A stretch of DNA of 38,613 nucleotides, taken from positions 1 through 38,613 of the forward strand of contig NZ_CANBCC010000037.1 in the NCBI RefSeq assembly GCF_947366995.1, written 5' to 3'. Origin of the DNA: an uncultured Aquabacterium sp. GTDB taxonomy: Bacteria > Pseudomonadota > Gammaproteobacteria > Burkholderiales > Burkholderiaceae_C. This document shows, in pieces, positions 1 to 6,970 of the stretch. The notes under the pieces are model-generated. The model ran no database searches and was not told where the DNA came from. It saw only the letters and a list, made by a program, of their open reading frames with translations. Made by a program: the position numbers and the translations under genes. The first letter of the stretch is position 1; each line of letters starts with the position of its first letter.

Positions 1-375
1 CTGGCCAAGTTCACGCTCATTGACTACGACCGCGAGATGGCGCTGGTGGCCGTCTACAAGGAGCGCCATGCCGACGAGCAGGGCGAGATCACCGAGCGGG
101 AACGCGTGATCGGGGTGTCGCGCTACATCACCAACCCCGACCAGACCACCTGCGAGTTCTCGCTGGTGGTGGCCGATGACTTTGGCGGCAAGGGCCTGGG
201 CTCGCGCCTGATGGAAAGCATCATGGACGTGGCCCGCGAGCGCGGGCTGGCCGAGATCCAGGGCCTGGTGCTGGCCAACAACGACAGCATGCTGCGTCTG
301 ATGCGCAGCCTGGGCTTCACGGTCAAGTCCTATCCGGACGACCCCGACTTCAAGCTGGTGACGCACGCCCTCTGA
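1..375 (+). CDS. Acyl-CoA-synthetase-like/GNAT protein acetyltransferase, C-terminal part (5' truncated by window)
   Basis: The reading frame is open from base 1 and the gene begins outside the window; only the last 124 residues are visible. They form a GNAT acetyltransferase domain. The opening segment (FTLIDYDREMALVAVY) is typical of the C-terminal GNAT of the large Pat/YfiQ-type proteins, which fuse an ADP-forming acyl-CoA synthetase-like module to a lysine acetyltransferase. The acetyl-CoA-binding loop is visible as GGKGLGSRLM, followed by the usual helix and the C-terminal ANNDSMLRLMRSLGF segment. Family members acetylate metabolic enzymes such as acetyl-CoA synthetase; that role is inferred here. 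The first in-frame ATG (base 37) lies inside the domain and is not the true start. A stand-alone GNAT enzyme cannot be excluded without the upstream sequence. Confidence 0.8.
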   Translation: MAKFTLIDYDREMALVAVYKERHADEQGEITERERVIGVSRYITNPDQTTCEFSLVVADDFGGKGLGSRLMESIMDVARERGLAEIQGLVLANNDSMLRLMRSLGFTVKSYPDDPDFKLVTHAL

Positions 376-426
376 CGGGCGCGGTTTGAGCACGGGGGCA
401 GCATGGGGCGGGCCCCCGCGGGTGCA

Positions 427-936
427 TCAGGCCGTGACGGCCGCCACCTGCTGCAGGCTGGCCAGCGTCATCACGCAGGCCCGGGCGGCTTCGGCGCCCT
501 TGGTCACGAAGTGCGTGTGGAAGTAGCGCTGGTGCTGCTCGTGCTCGTGGAAGTGGTGCGGCGTGAGCACCACCGAGAACACGGGCACCTCGGTGTCGAG
601 CTGCACGCGCATCAGGCCGTCGATCACGGCCGTGGCCACGAAATCGTGCCGGTAGATGCCGCCGTCGACCACCAGACCGGTGGCCACGATGGCGTCGAAG
701 CGGCCGGAGGCGGCCAGTTTCTTGGCGTGCAGCGGGATCTCGAAGGCGCCCGGCACGGTGAACACCTGCACGGCATCGGTGGCGCAGCCCAGCCGGGCGA
801 GTTCGGCCAGAAAGCCTTCGCGGGCCTGGCCGACGATCTCGGCGTGCCAGCTGGCCTGGATCAGGGCCACACGGGGGCGCTGCGGCAGCGCGCCGGCAGC
901 AGGAAGGGAAGCAGAAGGAAGGTCAGACTGATTCAT
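427..936 (-). CDS. ribH: 6,7-dimethyl-8-ribityllumazine synthase, type II (RibH2-like)
   Basis: Lumazine synthase catalyses the penultimate step of riboflavin synthesis. It condenses 5-amino-6-ribitylaminouracil with 3,4-dihydroxy-2-butanone 4-phosphate in the cytosol. The 169-residue product contains VPGAFEIPLHAKKLA, the substrate loop GGIYRHDFVATAVIDGLM and a His-rich TPHHFHEHEQH segment. From memory these match the decameric RibH2 class known from Brucella and Mesorhizobium better than the icosahedral E. coli-type RibE. The start at 936 (MNQSDL) was chosen over an upstream ATG at 984 because it matches RibH2 N-termini; neither has a strong ribosome binding site. The gene stands alone, without ribBA or ribE beside it. 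An FMN riboswitch lies 125 bases upstream on the same strand, so the gene is very likely repressed by FMN. Confidence 0.93.
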   Translation of the reverse strand: MNQSDLPSASLPAAGALPQRPRVALIQASWHAEIVGQAREGFLAELARLGCATDAVQVFTVPGAFEIPLHAKKLAASGRFDAIVATGLVVDGGIYRHDFVATAVIDGLMRVQLDTEVPVFSVVLTPHHFHEHEQHQRYFHTHFVTKGAEAARACVMTLASLQQVAAVTA

Positions 937-1060
937 GGCTCGTGAAACGACAACGGGTCCAGAAATCAGGGCGCACGACAACACCGCCCTTCAGGCGCGC
1001 GCAGGTGTGTGCCGCCGCGAAGGCGCACGCACCCGCACCCGTCCAGCAGGGCAGGGATCG

Positions 1061-1212
1061 CGCTCTCTTTCATCCGGACTGTGACCGTCGGCCCTGGCAT
1101 CTGACCAGGTCTGCTGACCCTCGCGCCACCGAAGCGGTGCGAGGCGCTCGCGGGCTCGAGGCCCGAAGGCCTCCTACCGCCGGTGGGGAATTCCGCCCCG
1201 CCCTGAGAACGC
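1061..1212 (-). promoter_or_regulatory. FMN riboswitch (RFN element) upstream of ribH
   Basis: Read on the minus strand, all conserved RFN blocks are present in order. GTTCTCAGGGCGGGG and TTCCCCACCGGCGGTA are followed by the GGCCTTCGGGCC hairpin, CCCGCGAGCGC, a variable hairpin, GGTCAGCAGACC, GATGCCAGGGCCGACGGT and CAGTCCGGATGAAAGAGA. This six-stem junction binds flavin mononucleotide. The expression platform should lie in the 124 bases between the aptamer and the ribH start; a GC-rich hairpin is possible there, but no U-tract is obvious, so translational control seems more likely than termination. The stretch between ribH and the next gene (937-1350) otherwise holds only this element, its leader and a possible promoter. 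Confidence 0.96.
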
Positions 1213-1247
1213 TCTGCTCCGGCCATCAAAGGCCGCAGCAGGTGATC

Positions 1248-1253
1248 ATTGTA
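1248..1253 (-). promoter_or_regulatory. Possible -10 box for the riboswitch-ribH transcript
   Basis: On the minus strand the hexamer TACAAT lies about 36 bases before the aptamer. That would place transcription start near base 1241 and leave a short leader before the RFN P1 stem. No good -35 hexamer is found at 16-18 base spacing, so this is a weak call. Confidence 0.35.
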
Positions 1254-1350
1254 GGCGGCAGCGTGTCAGGGTGTGCGCCGCCGCCGGAGCGTCCCCCGCC
1301 GTGCGAGGGGCAACGCGCGCAGAAGCGCTGCCGCGCCCCGCAGCGGGCGC

Positions 1351-1752
1351 TCACATCGGCCCGGGTAGCAGCTTCAGGCCGAGCAGCAGCACCGAGGTCA
1401 CGGCGTTGTAGGTGATGCCCAGCACGGCCTGCACGTAGAACACGGCCGACAGCACCTGCGCGCTGAAGCCGTGCTCGATCACCACGGCGAGGCCGAAGCA
1501 CAGGGCCGAATACACCGCCCAGCGGCGCAGGTAGGTGGGCAGCCAGCGCACCTGCTGCTGGTTGTGGCGCCACGCGGCCGCCCGCTCGAAGAGATTGGGC
1601 CGGTTGACGTCGCGGAACAGCCAGCCGAAGAACCAATAGCGATACAGCAACTGCCGGAAGGGCAGTGGCACGGGCACGGTGTCGTCCGCCATCACGCCGA
1701 CGGTGCGGCCGCTCAGTGAAGGCGGCGGGGGATCTGAACGGGAAGAGGTCAT
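1351..1752 (-). CDS. Hypothetical inner-membrane protein with two predicted helices
   Basis: I do not recognise this 133-residue protein. Its N-terminal third is polar and Pro/Ser-rich, followed by FRQLLYRYWFFGWLFRDVN, an Arg/Trp-rich amphipathic stretch (WRHNQQQVRWLPTYLRRW) and two hydrophobic segments at roughly residues 80-97 and 102-128. These suggest a two-pass inner-membrane protein with a cytosolic N-terminus. The start at 1752 is supported by AGGAG (1759-1763 on the complementary strand), six bases upstream of the ATG. The gene stands between the ribH riboswitch and the helicase gene, both on the same strand, and nothing in the context reveals a function. Confidence 0.72.
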   Translation of the reverse strand: MTSSRSDPPPPSLSGRTVGVMADDTVPVPLPFRQLLYRYWFFGWLFRDVNRPNLFERAAAWRHNQQQVRWLPTYLRRWAVYSALCFGLAVVIEHGFSAQVLSAVFYVQAVLGITYNAVTSVLLLGLKLLPGPM

Positions 1753-1829
1753 GGCGCGCTCCTGGCCGATGCGACCATGGTGCCAAGGCTGACCGCGAAT
1801 CAGGGCCGGGACAGACCCGACCTTGCCTT

Positions 1830-3140
1830 TCAGAGGGCTTTGCGGCGCGGTGCGCGGGCGGCGTGGGATGCTGCCTGGGCTGCCTGTTCGCGCAGCTTGT
1901 CCTTCTTGCTCTTGCGCCGGCCCTTGATGCCGCCGGTGCCGGGGGACGTATCGGCGCCTTCAGCCGTGGCGCTCTCGGCGGGTGCCGTGGCCGGCCGCGG
2001 TCGGGGTTCGAAGCCAGGCACGGTCTCGCGCGGCACACGCAGGCCCTGGCGCTTCTCGATCAGGCGGAAATGCGATTCGCTTTCGGGTGGGACGAAGCTG
2101 TAGGCGATGCCCGCTTCGCCCGCGCGGCCGGTGCGGCCGATGCGGTGGATGTGGTCGGCCGGCGAGCGCGCAAGGTCGTAGTTCACCACCACCGGCAGGC
2201 TGGCGATGTCGATGCCGCGGGCGGCCACGTCGGTGGCCACCACCACCTGCAGCTCGCCCTGCTTGAGCGCCGCGAGCGTGGCGCGGCGCGTGCCCTGGCT
2301 CAACTCGCCGTGGAAGGCTGCCGCGTGCACGCCATTGCGGGCCAGCTTGTGTGCCACCAGTTCGGCGCCGTACTTGCTGGCCACGAAGACCAGCATGCGG
2401 TCGTTCGGGTGTTCGTTGGCGATCAGGTGGCGCAGCAGCATGGTGCGCTGCTCGGCGTCGATCACCAGCGCGCGCTGGCGGATGTCGGGCAGGGTCTCGG
2501 GCGCATCGGCCACCGTGACCTGCACCGGGCGATGCAGCACGTGCTGGGCCAGGCCCGCCACCTCGTCCGGGTAAGTTGCGGAGAACAGCGCCGTCTGGCG
2601 GCGGGCGGGCAGCCAGGCCAGGATCTGGGCCAGCTCGTCGGCAAAGCCGAGCTGCAGCAGGCGGTCGGCCTCGTCCAGCACCAGCGTGGATACGGTGGCC
2701 AGCGCCAGGGCGCGGTGCTGCACCAGGTCGATCAGGCGGCCCGGCGTGGCGATCACGATGTCGGCCCCGCCGCGCAGGTGCATCAGCTGGGGGTTGATCG
2801 ACACGCCGCCGTACACGACAGCGAGCTTGGGCCGCTGGGGCCAGTCCGCGCACAGGTCGGCCAGCGTGGCGCCCACCTGGTCGGCCAGTTCACGCGTGGG
2901 CAACAGCACCAGGCCGCGCACGGCGCGCGGGGTGCGGCGCTCGGCCTGCAGCCAGTGCGCCAGCAGGGGCAGGGCGTAGGCCAGGGTCTTGCCCGAACCG
3001 GTCTGGGCCTGGGCCAGCATGTCGCGGCCGGCCAGCAGCGGCGGCACCGCCTCGACCTGAACCGGCGTGGGGGTGGACAGGCCCTGGGCGCTCAGGGCAT
3101 TGAGCAGGGCGGAAGGCAGGGCCAGATCGGCAAAGGACAT
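1830..3140 (-). CDS. DEAD-box ATP-dependent RNA helicase (RhlE-like)
   Basis: A two-domain RecA-fold RNA helicase of 436 residues that unwinds structured RNA, probably in RNA decay or ribosome assembly. Visible motifs, in order: an F-A-DL Q-motif region at the N-terminus with TPVQ; motif I AQTGSGKT (45-52); PTRELADQV (81-89); TPGRL; DEAD (156-159); SAT (187-189); TDVAARGIDI (303-312); and HRIGRTGR (332-339). After the core comes a basic, disordered C-terminus (GRRKSKKDKLREQ) like that of RhlE proteins, which helps RNA binding. The start at 3140 (MSFADLAL) fits family N-termini. An in-frame ATG at 3164 would add eight residues, and neither start has a clear ribosome binding site. The exact subfamily (RhlE versus DbpA or SrmB) is not certain. 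Confidence 0.92.
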   Translation of the reverse strand: MSFADLALPSALLNALSAQGLSTPTPVQVEAVPPLLAGRDMLAQAQTGSGKTLAYALPLLAHWLQAERRTPRAVRGLVLLPTRELADQVGATLADLCADWPQRPKLAVVYGGVSINPQLMHLRGGADIVIATPGRLIDLVQHRALALATVSTLVLDEADRLLQLGFADELAQILAWLPARRQTALFSATYPDEVAGLAQHVLHRPVQVTVADAPETLPDIRQRALVIDAEQRTMLLRHLIANEHPNDRMLVFVASKYGAELVAHKLARNGVHAAAFHGELSQGTRRATLAALKQGELQVVVATDVAARGIDIASLPVVVNYDLARSPADHIHRIGRTGRAGEAGIAYSFVPPESESHFRLIEKRQGLRVPRETVPGFEPRPRPATAPAESATAEGADTSPGTGGIKGRRKSKKDKLREQAAQAASHAARAPRRKAL

Positions 3141-3319
3141 GCGGGGGCGGGGGCCGGTGGCCATTCGGGTGCAGCAGGGGGCGCGGGGCCCAAGGGCGCG
3201 AGTGTACGCGGCGGGTGCCGGCTGCGGGGGCGGTTGTCCCCATTTCCTGTGGACAACTTTGTTGGCAAGCCGGGGGGAACCGGGTTTCTCCCAGGGAAGC
3301 GGGTTGGGGTGCTCAGAAA

Positions 3320-3333
3320 TGTGGCAATCCACA
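3320..3333. promoter_or_regulatory. Small palindrome TGTGG-CAAT-CCACA upstream of the MFS gene
   Basis: A perfect 5-base inverted repeat with a 4-base spacer, 67 bases before the transporter start. It sits in the 259-base region between two divergent genes and could be an operator. The same region carries a second TGTGG word at 3248-3256 (TGTGGACAA). It may be chance. Confidence 0.25.
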
Positions 3334-3399
3334 AGGCCCTGAACCGGCCTGGCGGGGATGGGTTGGCGACAATCCGGGTTTGCGTCCCCTCCGTCTTTC

Positions 3400-4653
3400 A
3401 TGACTTCCTCTGCCAGCGACACCGCCCCGGCGACCACGCCCATGTGGACGCGCCGCGGCACGGCCGCCTACCGCCGCATCAGCGTCGCCCTGTTCCTGGC
3501 GGGCTTTGCCACGTTCTCGCTGCTGTACGGCGTGCAGCCGCTGCTGCCGGCCATTGCGCAGGCCTTTGGCGTGAGCCCGGCTGAAAGCTCGCTGGCGCTG
3601 TCGCTGTCGACCGGCATGCTGGCGTTCGCCATCCTCGGGGCCGGCGCGGTGTCGTCGGCCGTGGCACGCCGGCCGCTGATGGGCGCATCGATGTGCGCCG
3701 CGGCGGCGCTCAACATCGTGGCCGCGCTGGTACCCGACTGGCATGCGCTGCTGGTGGCGCGCGCGGTGTCGGGCTTCGTGCTGGGCGGGGTGCCGGCGGT
3801 GGCCATGGCCTACCTGGCGGAAGAGATCGAGCCGCCCGGTCTGGGCCTGGCCATGGGTCTGTATGTGGGCGGCACGGCCTTCGGCGGCATGATGGGACGC
3901 ATCGGCATCAGCGTGCTGACCGAGTTCATGGGCTGGCGCGCAGCGCTGATCTGCCTGGGGGTGATCGGTCTGGCCGCCGCGGCCGGGTTTGCCGCACTGC
4001 TCCCCGCTTCGCGCAATTTCGTGCCGCGCCGCGGGCAGGCCTGGTCCGACCACGTGGGGCACTGGGCGGCCCACCTGCGCCGGCCCGGCCTGCCGCGCCT
4101 GTTCGCGATCGCGGGGCTGCTGATGGGGGCCTTCGTGACGGTCTACAACTACATCGGCTTCCGGCTGGTGCTGCCGCCGTACGGCCTGAACCAGACCCAG
4201 ATCGGCTTGATCTTCACGGCCTATGTTTTCGGCATTGTGTCTTCGGCGGTGGCCGGGGCGCTGGCAGACCGTTTTGGTCGCTGGCCGGTGATGGTGTCGG
4301 GCATGGTGTGCATGGGCGCTGGTCTGATGCTGACCTGTGTGGCACCGCTGGTGGGCGTCGTGGCGGGCATCGTGGGGCTCACGTTCGGCTTCTTCGTGGC
4401 CCACGCCGTCGCCAGCGGCTGGGTGGGCCGTCTGGCCGTGGGCAGCAAGGGGCATGCGTCGTCGCTCTACCTGCTGTCGTACTACCTGGGTTCCAGCGTC
4501 ATGGGCTCGGTGGGTGGGTGGTTCTGGGGCCACGGCGGCTGGTGGCCGGTGGCGGGCTTCACGCTCGTGCTGGTGGGGCTGGCGCTGTGGTCGGCCTGGG
4601 GCCTGCGGCACGTCGATGTCGCGCGGCAGCCGGGCGCTACGATGGGTGCATGA
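3400..4653 (+). CDS. Major facilitator superfamily transporter
   Basis: A 417-residue integral membrane protein with about twelve hydrophobic segments, starting with ISVALFLAGFATFSLLYGVQ. It carries MFS features: the N-terminal half ends with a GWR-type motif (EFMGWRAAL) and the middle loop is basic (PASRNFVPRRGQ). A second-half loop reads GALADRFGRWPVM, which is the conserved D-R-x-G-R motif. Overall it resembles the YnfM/AraJ-like drug and metabolite exporters, but the substrate cannot be told. The start at 3400 (MTSSAS) gives a short polar N-terminus before helix 1; no Shine-Dalgarno sequence is seen. Its stop overlaps the next gene's start (ATGA), so the two are probably translated together, suggesting a role linked to a 2-keto acid pathway. 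Confidence 0.9.
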   Translation: MTSSASDTAPATTPMWTRRGTAAYRRISVALFLAGFATFSLLYGVQPLLPAIAQAFGVSPAESSLALSLSTGMLAFAILGAGAVSSAVARRPLMGASMCAAAALNIVAALVPDWHALLVARAVSGFVLGGVPAVAMAYLAEEIEPPGLGLAMGLYVGGTAFGGMMGRIGISVLTEFMGWRAALICLGVIGLAAAAGFAALLPASRNFVPRRGQAWSDHVGHWAAHLRRPGLPRLFAIAGLLMGAFVTVYNYIGFRLVLPPYGLNQTQIGLIFTAYVFGIVSSAVAGALADRFGRWPVMVSGMVCMGAGLMLTCVAPLVGVVAGIVGLTFGFFVAHAVASGWVGRLAVGSKGHASSLYLLSYYLGSSVMGSVGGWFWGHGGWWPVAGFTLVLVGLALWSAWGLRHVDVARQPGATMGA

Positions 4654-5540
4654 ACGCCGCCCCGATACCCGCCCCGCTGTACCCCGATCTGACGCTGCAC
4701 GACGAAGCCCCGCTGGCCCCCGACCGCCTGGCCGCCCTGGCCGAGGCGGGTGTGGTGCTGGCCGAACGCCGCCGTGGCGGGCGCCGTGGCCCCTTGCTGC
4801 CGGATGCCATGCGCCCACGCACCGATGCCGAAGCCCTGGCCGTGCAGGCAGCGGTGGCCCGGGTGCTGGGCTGGCCGGTGGCCGGCTGGAAGTGCGCCTT
4901 GCCGGCGCCGGGCAAGCTGGTGGTGGCGCCCATCTACGCACCCACGGTGTGCCGGGCAGAGGCAGGGGTCCCGCTGTCTGCGGCGCCCGTGGCCACGGCG
5001 TGGCCATGGGTGGGCGATGGCGCCCCGGCCGTGCGGGTCGAGCCCGAACTCGCCTTCGTGCTGGCCACTGACCTCGCCCCCCGCGCGGAGCCTTGGTCGC
5101 CCGCCGAGGTCGACGCGGCCGTGGCGGCCACGCACCTGGCGCTGGAGCTGATCGATTCGCGCTACGCGCCCGAGGCCGTGCCGTCGTTTGAAGACAAGCT
5201 GGCCGACGGGCTGGTGAACCAGGGGTTGTTCGTCGGTCCTCGGGTCGACGGCGAGGTGGCCCGCGAAGCCGTGCGCTTCCCCATCGTCATTCAGATGCCA
5301 GGGCAGCCGGATGCGGTGCGTGACGGCGTGATGCCCGATGGCTTGCCGCGCGGCCCCTTGCACTGGCTGGCCGAGTTCCTGCGGCAGCAGGGTACCGGCC
5401 TGCGAGCGGGGCAGGTGGTCATCACCGGTTCGTATGCCGGGGCGTTCGACCTGCCGTGCGGTGTGCCGCTGCAGCTGCGCTACGGCACGCTGGGCACCCT
5501 GTCCGTGTGCCTGCATGCCCGCACAGGCGGTCTCGATTGA
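4650..5540 (+). CDS. 2-keto-4-pentenoate hydratase-like protein (MhpD/fumarylacetoacetase superfamily)
   Basis: The product has 296 residues, a little longer than the 260-270 usual for 2-oxopent-4-enoate hydratases, which add water to the dienol acids made by meta-cleavage of catechols. Family features include the GWK segment (VAGWKCALP), PIYAP, an acidic VEPELAFVL stretch carrying metal ligands, ALELIDSRY, DKLADGLVNQG and the closing GQVVITGSYAGAFDLPCG followed by a QLRYGTLG strand. The start (ATG at 4650) overlaps the transporter stop by four bases. No ring-cleavage dioxygenase, hydrolase or aldolase of a meta pathway is nearby, and the adjacent cat genes encode the ortho route, so the true substrate is open. 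Related decarboxylases such as 4-oxalocrotonate decarboxylase share this fold. Confidence 0.82.
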   Translation: MNAAPIPAPLYPDLTLHDEAPLAPDRLAALAEAGVVLAERRRGGRRGPLLPDAMRPRTDAEALAVQAAVARVLGWPVAGWKCALPAPGKLVVAPIYAPTVCRAEAGVPLSAAPVATAWPWVGDGAPAVRVEPELAFVLATDLAPRAEPWSPAEVDAAVAATHLALELIDSRYAPEAVPSFEDKLADGLVNQGLFVGPRVDGEVAREAVRFPIVIQMPGQPDAVRDGVMPDGLPRGPLHWLAEFLRQQGTGLRAGQVVITGSYAGAFDLPCGVPLQLRYGTLGTLSVCLHARTGGLD

Positions 5541-5555
5541 CCTGGCAGGCTCGTT

Positions 5556-5948
5556 CTATCGGGCGGCTTCGTAGAGCTCCAGCGGCAGGTCGTCGGGGTC
5601 GGCGAAGAAGGTGAAGCGCTGCCCGGTGAGCTCGTCCACGCGGATGGGCTCGACCGCGACCCCGTGGGCCTGCAAGTGGGCCACCGCGGCATCGAGGTCG
5701 TCGACCGAGAAGGCCAGGTGGCGCAGGCCCCGGGCTTCGGGATAGGACGGCCGTGGCGGCCGATCGGGAAACGAGAACAGCTCGAGCTGCCCGCCGTCCG
5801 GCAGGGCGAGATCGAGTTTGTGTGACTGGCGTTCGGGCCGCCAGGTTTCGGCCAGCACGCGCAGGCCGAGCACCTCCGTGTAGAAGGCCTTGCTGCGCGG
5901 GTAGTCGCCACAGATCAGGGCGACATGGTGGATGCGGGTGAGCTGCAT
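5556..5948 (-). CDS. VOC-family (glyoxalase/bleomycin-resistance fold) protein, YaeR-like
   Basis: A compact 130-residue vicinal-oxygen-chelate protein. The first beta-alpha-beta module carries the metal-ligand His in IHHVALICGDY. The second carries GLRHLAFSVDDLDAA and ends with the metal-ligand Glu in DLPLELYEA. FTFFADPDDLPLELYE is very close to the ending of E. coli YaeR (GloA2), whose natural substrate is uncertain. The start lies nine bases after the catR stop on the same strand, so it is probably transcribed with catR. Whether it has a link to catechol metabolism is unknown; it is not an extradiol dioxygenase of the large type. Confidence 0.86.
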   Translation of the reverse strand: MQLTRIHHVALICGDYPRSKAFYTEVLGLRVLAETWRPERQSHKLDLALPDGGQLELFSFPDRPPRPSYPEARGLRHLAFSVDDLDAAVAHLQAHGVAVEPIRVDELTGQRFTFFADPDDLPLELYEAAR

Positions 5949-5957
5949 GTGCCGATG

Positions 5958-6866
5958 TTAGCGAGCCTGCGGTGCGGTGATCGCCTGCACCAGCGTGGCG
6001 GTGACCAGGGCGCGGAAGGCCTGCAGCAGCGGCGAGTCATCCCCCCGGCGCTGGCTCATCACGACGGGCGAGTCGACGCCCTCTTCGCGCAACGGGCGGT
6101 AGGCCACATCCTGGCGCTGCAGGGCCTGCACGGGGGCGGGCACCAGCGTCACCCCGATGCCGGCGGCCACCAGGCCGATGGCGGTCTGCATCTCGTTGGC
6201 CTCCTGCACGATGCGTGGGCGCAGGCCACGGGCCTCGAAGTGGGCCAGCATCTGGTCGGCATAGCTGGGGCGCGTCTGCGCGGGGTAGAGCAGCAGCGGC
6301 TCTTCAGCCAGCCTGGACAGGGCCACGCGCTTGCTGGCCAGCAGCCGGTGGCGGGCGGGCAGGGCGGCCACGAGCGCATCGCGTGCCACCACTTCGCTGG
6401 CGATGGCCACGTCGGCCAGTTCCAGCCGGCCGAAGCCGACGTCGATGCGACCCGCCTTCAAGGCCTCGTGCTGGCGCACGGTGGTCAGCTCGCTCAGGCC
6501 GACCTCGACGCGCGGGTGCGCCTCGCGGAAGCGGCGGATCACTTCGGGCAGGAAACCGTACAGCGTCGACGGCACGAAGCCGATGCCGAACCAGCCCTGG
6601 TGGCCCTCGGCAATGCGTCGCGTGGCGCGGGCGGCCTCCTGGATGCGGTTCAGGCTTTGCACCACCTGGGTATGGAAGTAGCGGCCGGCCGGCGTCAGGG
6701 CCAGCGGCCGCGCCGAGCGGTCGAACAGCTCGGCCCCGAGTTCGTCTTCCAGCTGACGGATCTGCCGGCTCAGCGGCGGCTGGGCGATGTGCAGCTTCTC
6801 GGCGGCGCGGCTGAAGCTCAGCTCGGTGGCCACGGCATCGAAGTAGCGCAGGTGACGCAGTTCCAT
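5958..6866 (-). CDS. catR: LysR-type regulator of the catechol operon (CatR/CatM/BenM-like)
   Basis: A 302-residue LysR-type activator. The N-terminus (MELRHLRYFDAVATELSFSR, then AAEKLHIAQPPLSRQIRQLE) is the winged-helix DNA-binding domain, essentially identical in character to that of CatR, CatM and BenM. The remainder is a periplasmic-binding-protein-like effector domain, which in this family binds cis,cis-muconate. The start at 6866 places the Met directly before the ELRHLRYF motif; an upstream ATG at 6935 would run across the operator and was rejected. The gene is divergent from catBCA with 104 bases between the starts, the classic arrangement. It should activate catBCA in response to muconate and repress itself. 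Effector identity is inferred. Confidence 0.9.
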   Translation of the reverse strand: MELRHLRYFDAVATELSFSRAAEKLHIAQPPLSRQIRQLEDELGAELFDRSARPLALTPAGRYFHTQVVQSLNRIQEAARATRRIAEGHQGWFGIGFVPSTLYGFLPEVIRRFREAHPRVEVGLSELTTVRQHEALKAGRIDVGFGRLELADVAIASEVVARDALVAALPARHRLLASKRVALSRLAEEPLLLYPAQTRPSYADQMLAHFEARGLRPRIVQEANEMQTAIGLVAAGIGVTLVPAPVQALQRQDVAYRPLREEGVDSPVVMSQRRGDDSPLLQAFRALVTATLVQAITAPQAR

Positions 6867-6870
6867 ATGT

Positions 6871-6885
6871 ATACCTGTGGGGTAT
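6871..6885. promoter_or_regulatory. LysR-type operator ATAC-N7-GTAT between catR and catB
   Basis: The 15-base sequence ATACCTGTGGGGTAT is an exact match to the ATAC-N7-GTAT site described for BenM and CatM. It is also a longer inverted repeat (ATACC-N5-GGTAT). It starts four bases upstream of the catR start codon and lies about 65 bases upstream of the inferred catB transcription start, which is the usual position of the high-affinity recognition site. Binding here would also repress catR. Confidence 0.75.
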
Positions 6886-6905
6886 GGGATTGGACCCATT
6901 CGATA

Positions 6906-6935
6906 TTGGACGGACCGAGCGTACACGAGGATCAT
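6906..6935 (+). promoter_or_regulatory. Possible catBCA promoter
   Basis: TTGGAC (6906-6911) and a poor GATCAT (6930-6935) are separated by 18 bases. A weak -10 is expected for an activator-dependent promoter, and the spacing from the ATAC-N7-GTAT operator fits. The word ATTGGAC occurs twice (6889-6895 and 6905-6911), which may form part of the activation site. This is inference from position. Confidence 0.35.
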
Positions 6936-6970
6936 TTCCTCACGCCCCCTCAGTCGACCCCATACCTCCC

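Noticed and set aside
1960..2853. 297-residue minus-strand frame inside the DEAD-box helicase gene
   Set aside because: An Arg/Ala/Pro-rich out-of-frame shadow typical of GC-rich DNA; the helicase frame has all motifs.
1665..3584. 639-residue plus-strand frame opposite the helicase
   Set aside because: Low-complexity Gly/Ala/His/Gln composition, antisense to a clear helicase and overlapping the MFS start in another frame.
4653..4653. A frameshifted large fusion starting at 3693 and running into the hydratase
   Set aside because: The part before 4650 is an out-of-frame reading of the transporter; the hydratase starts at the ATG overlapping the transporter stop.
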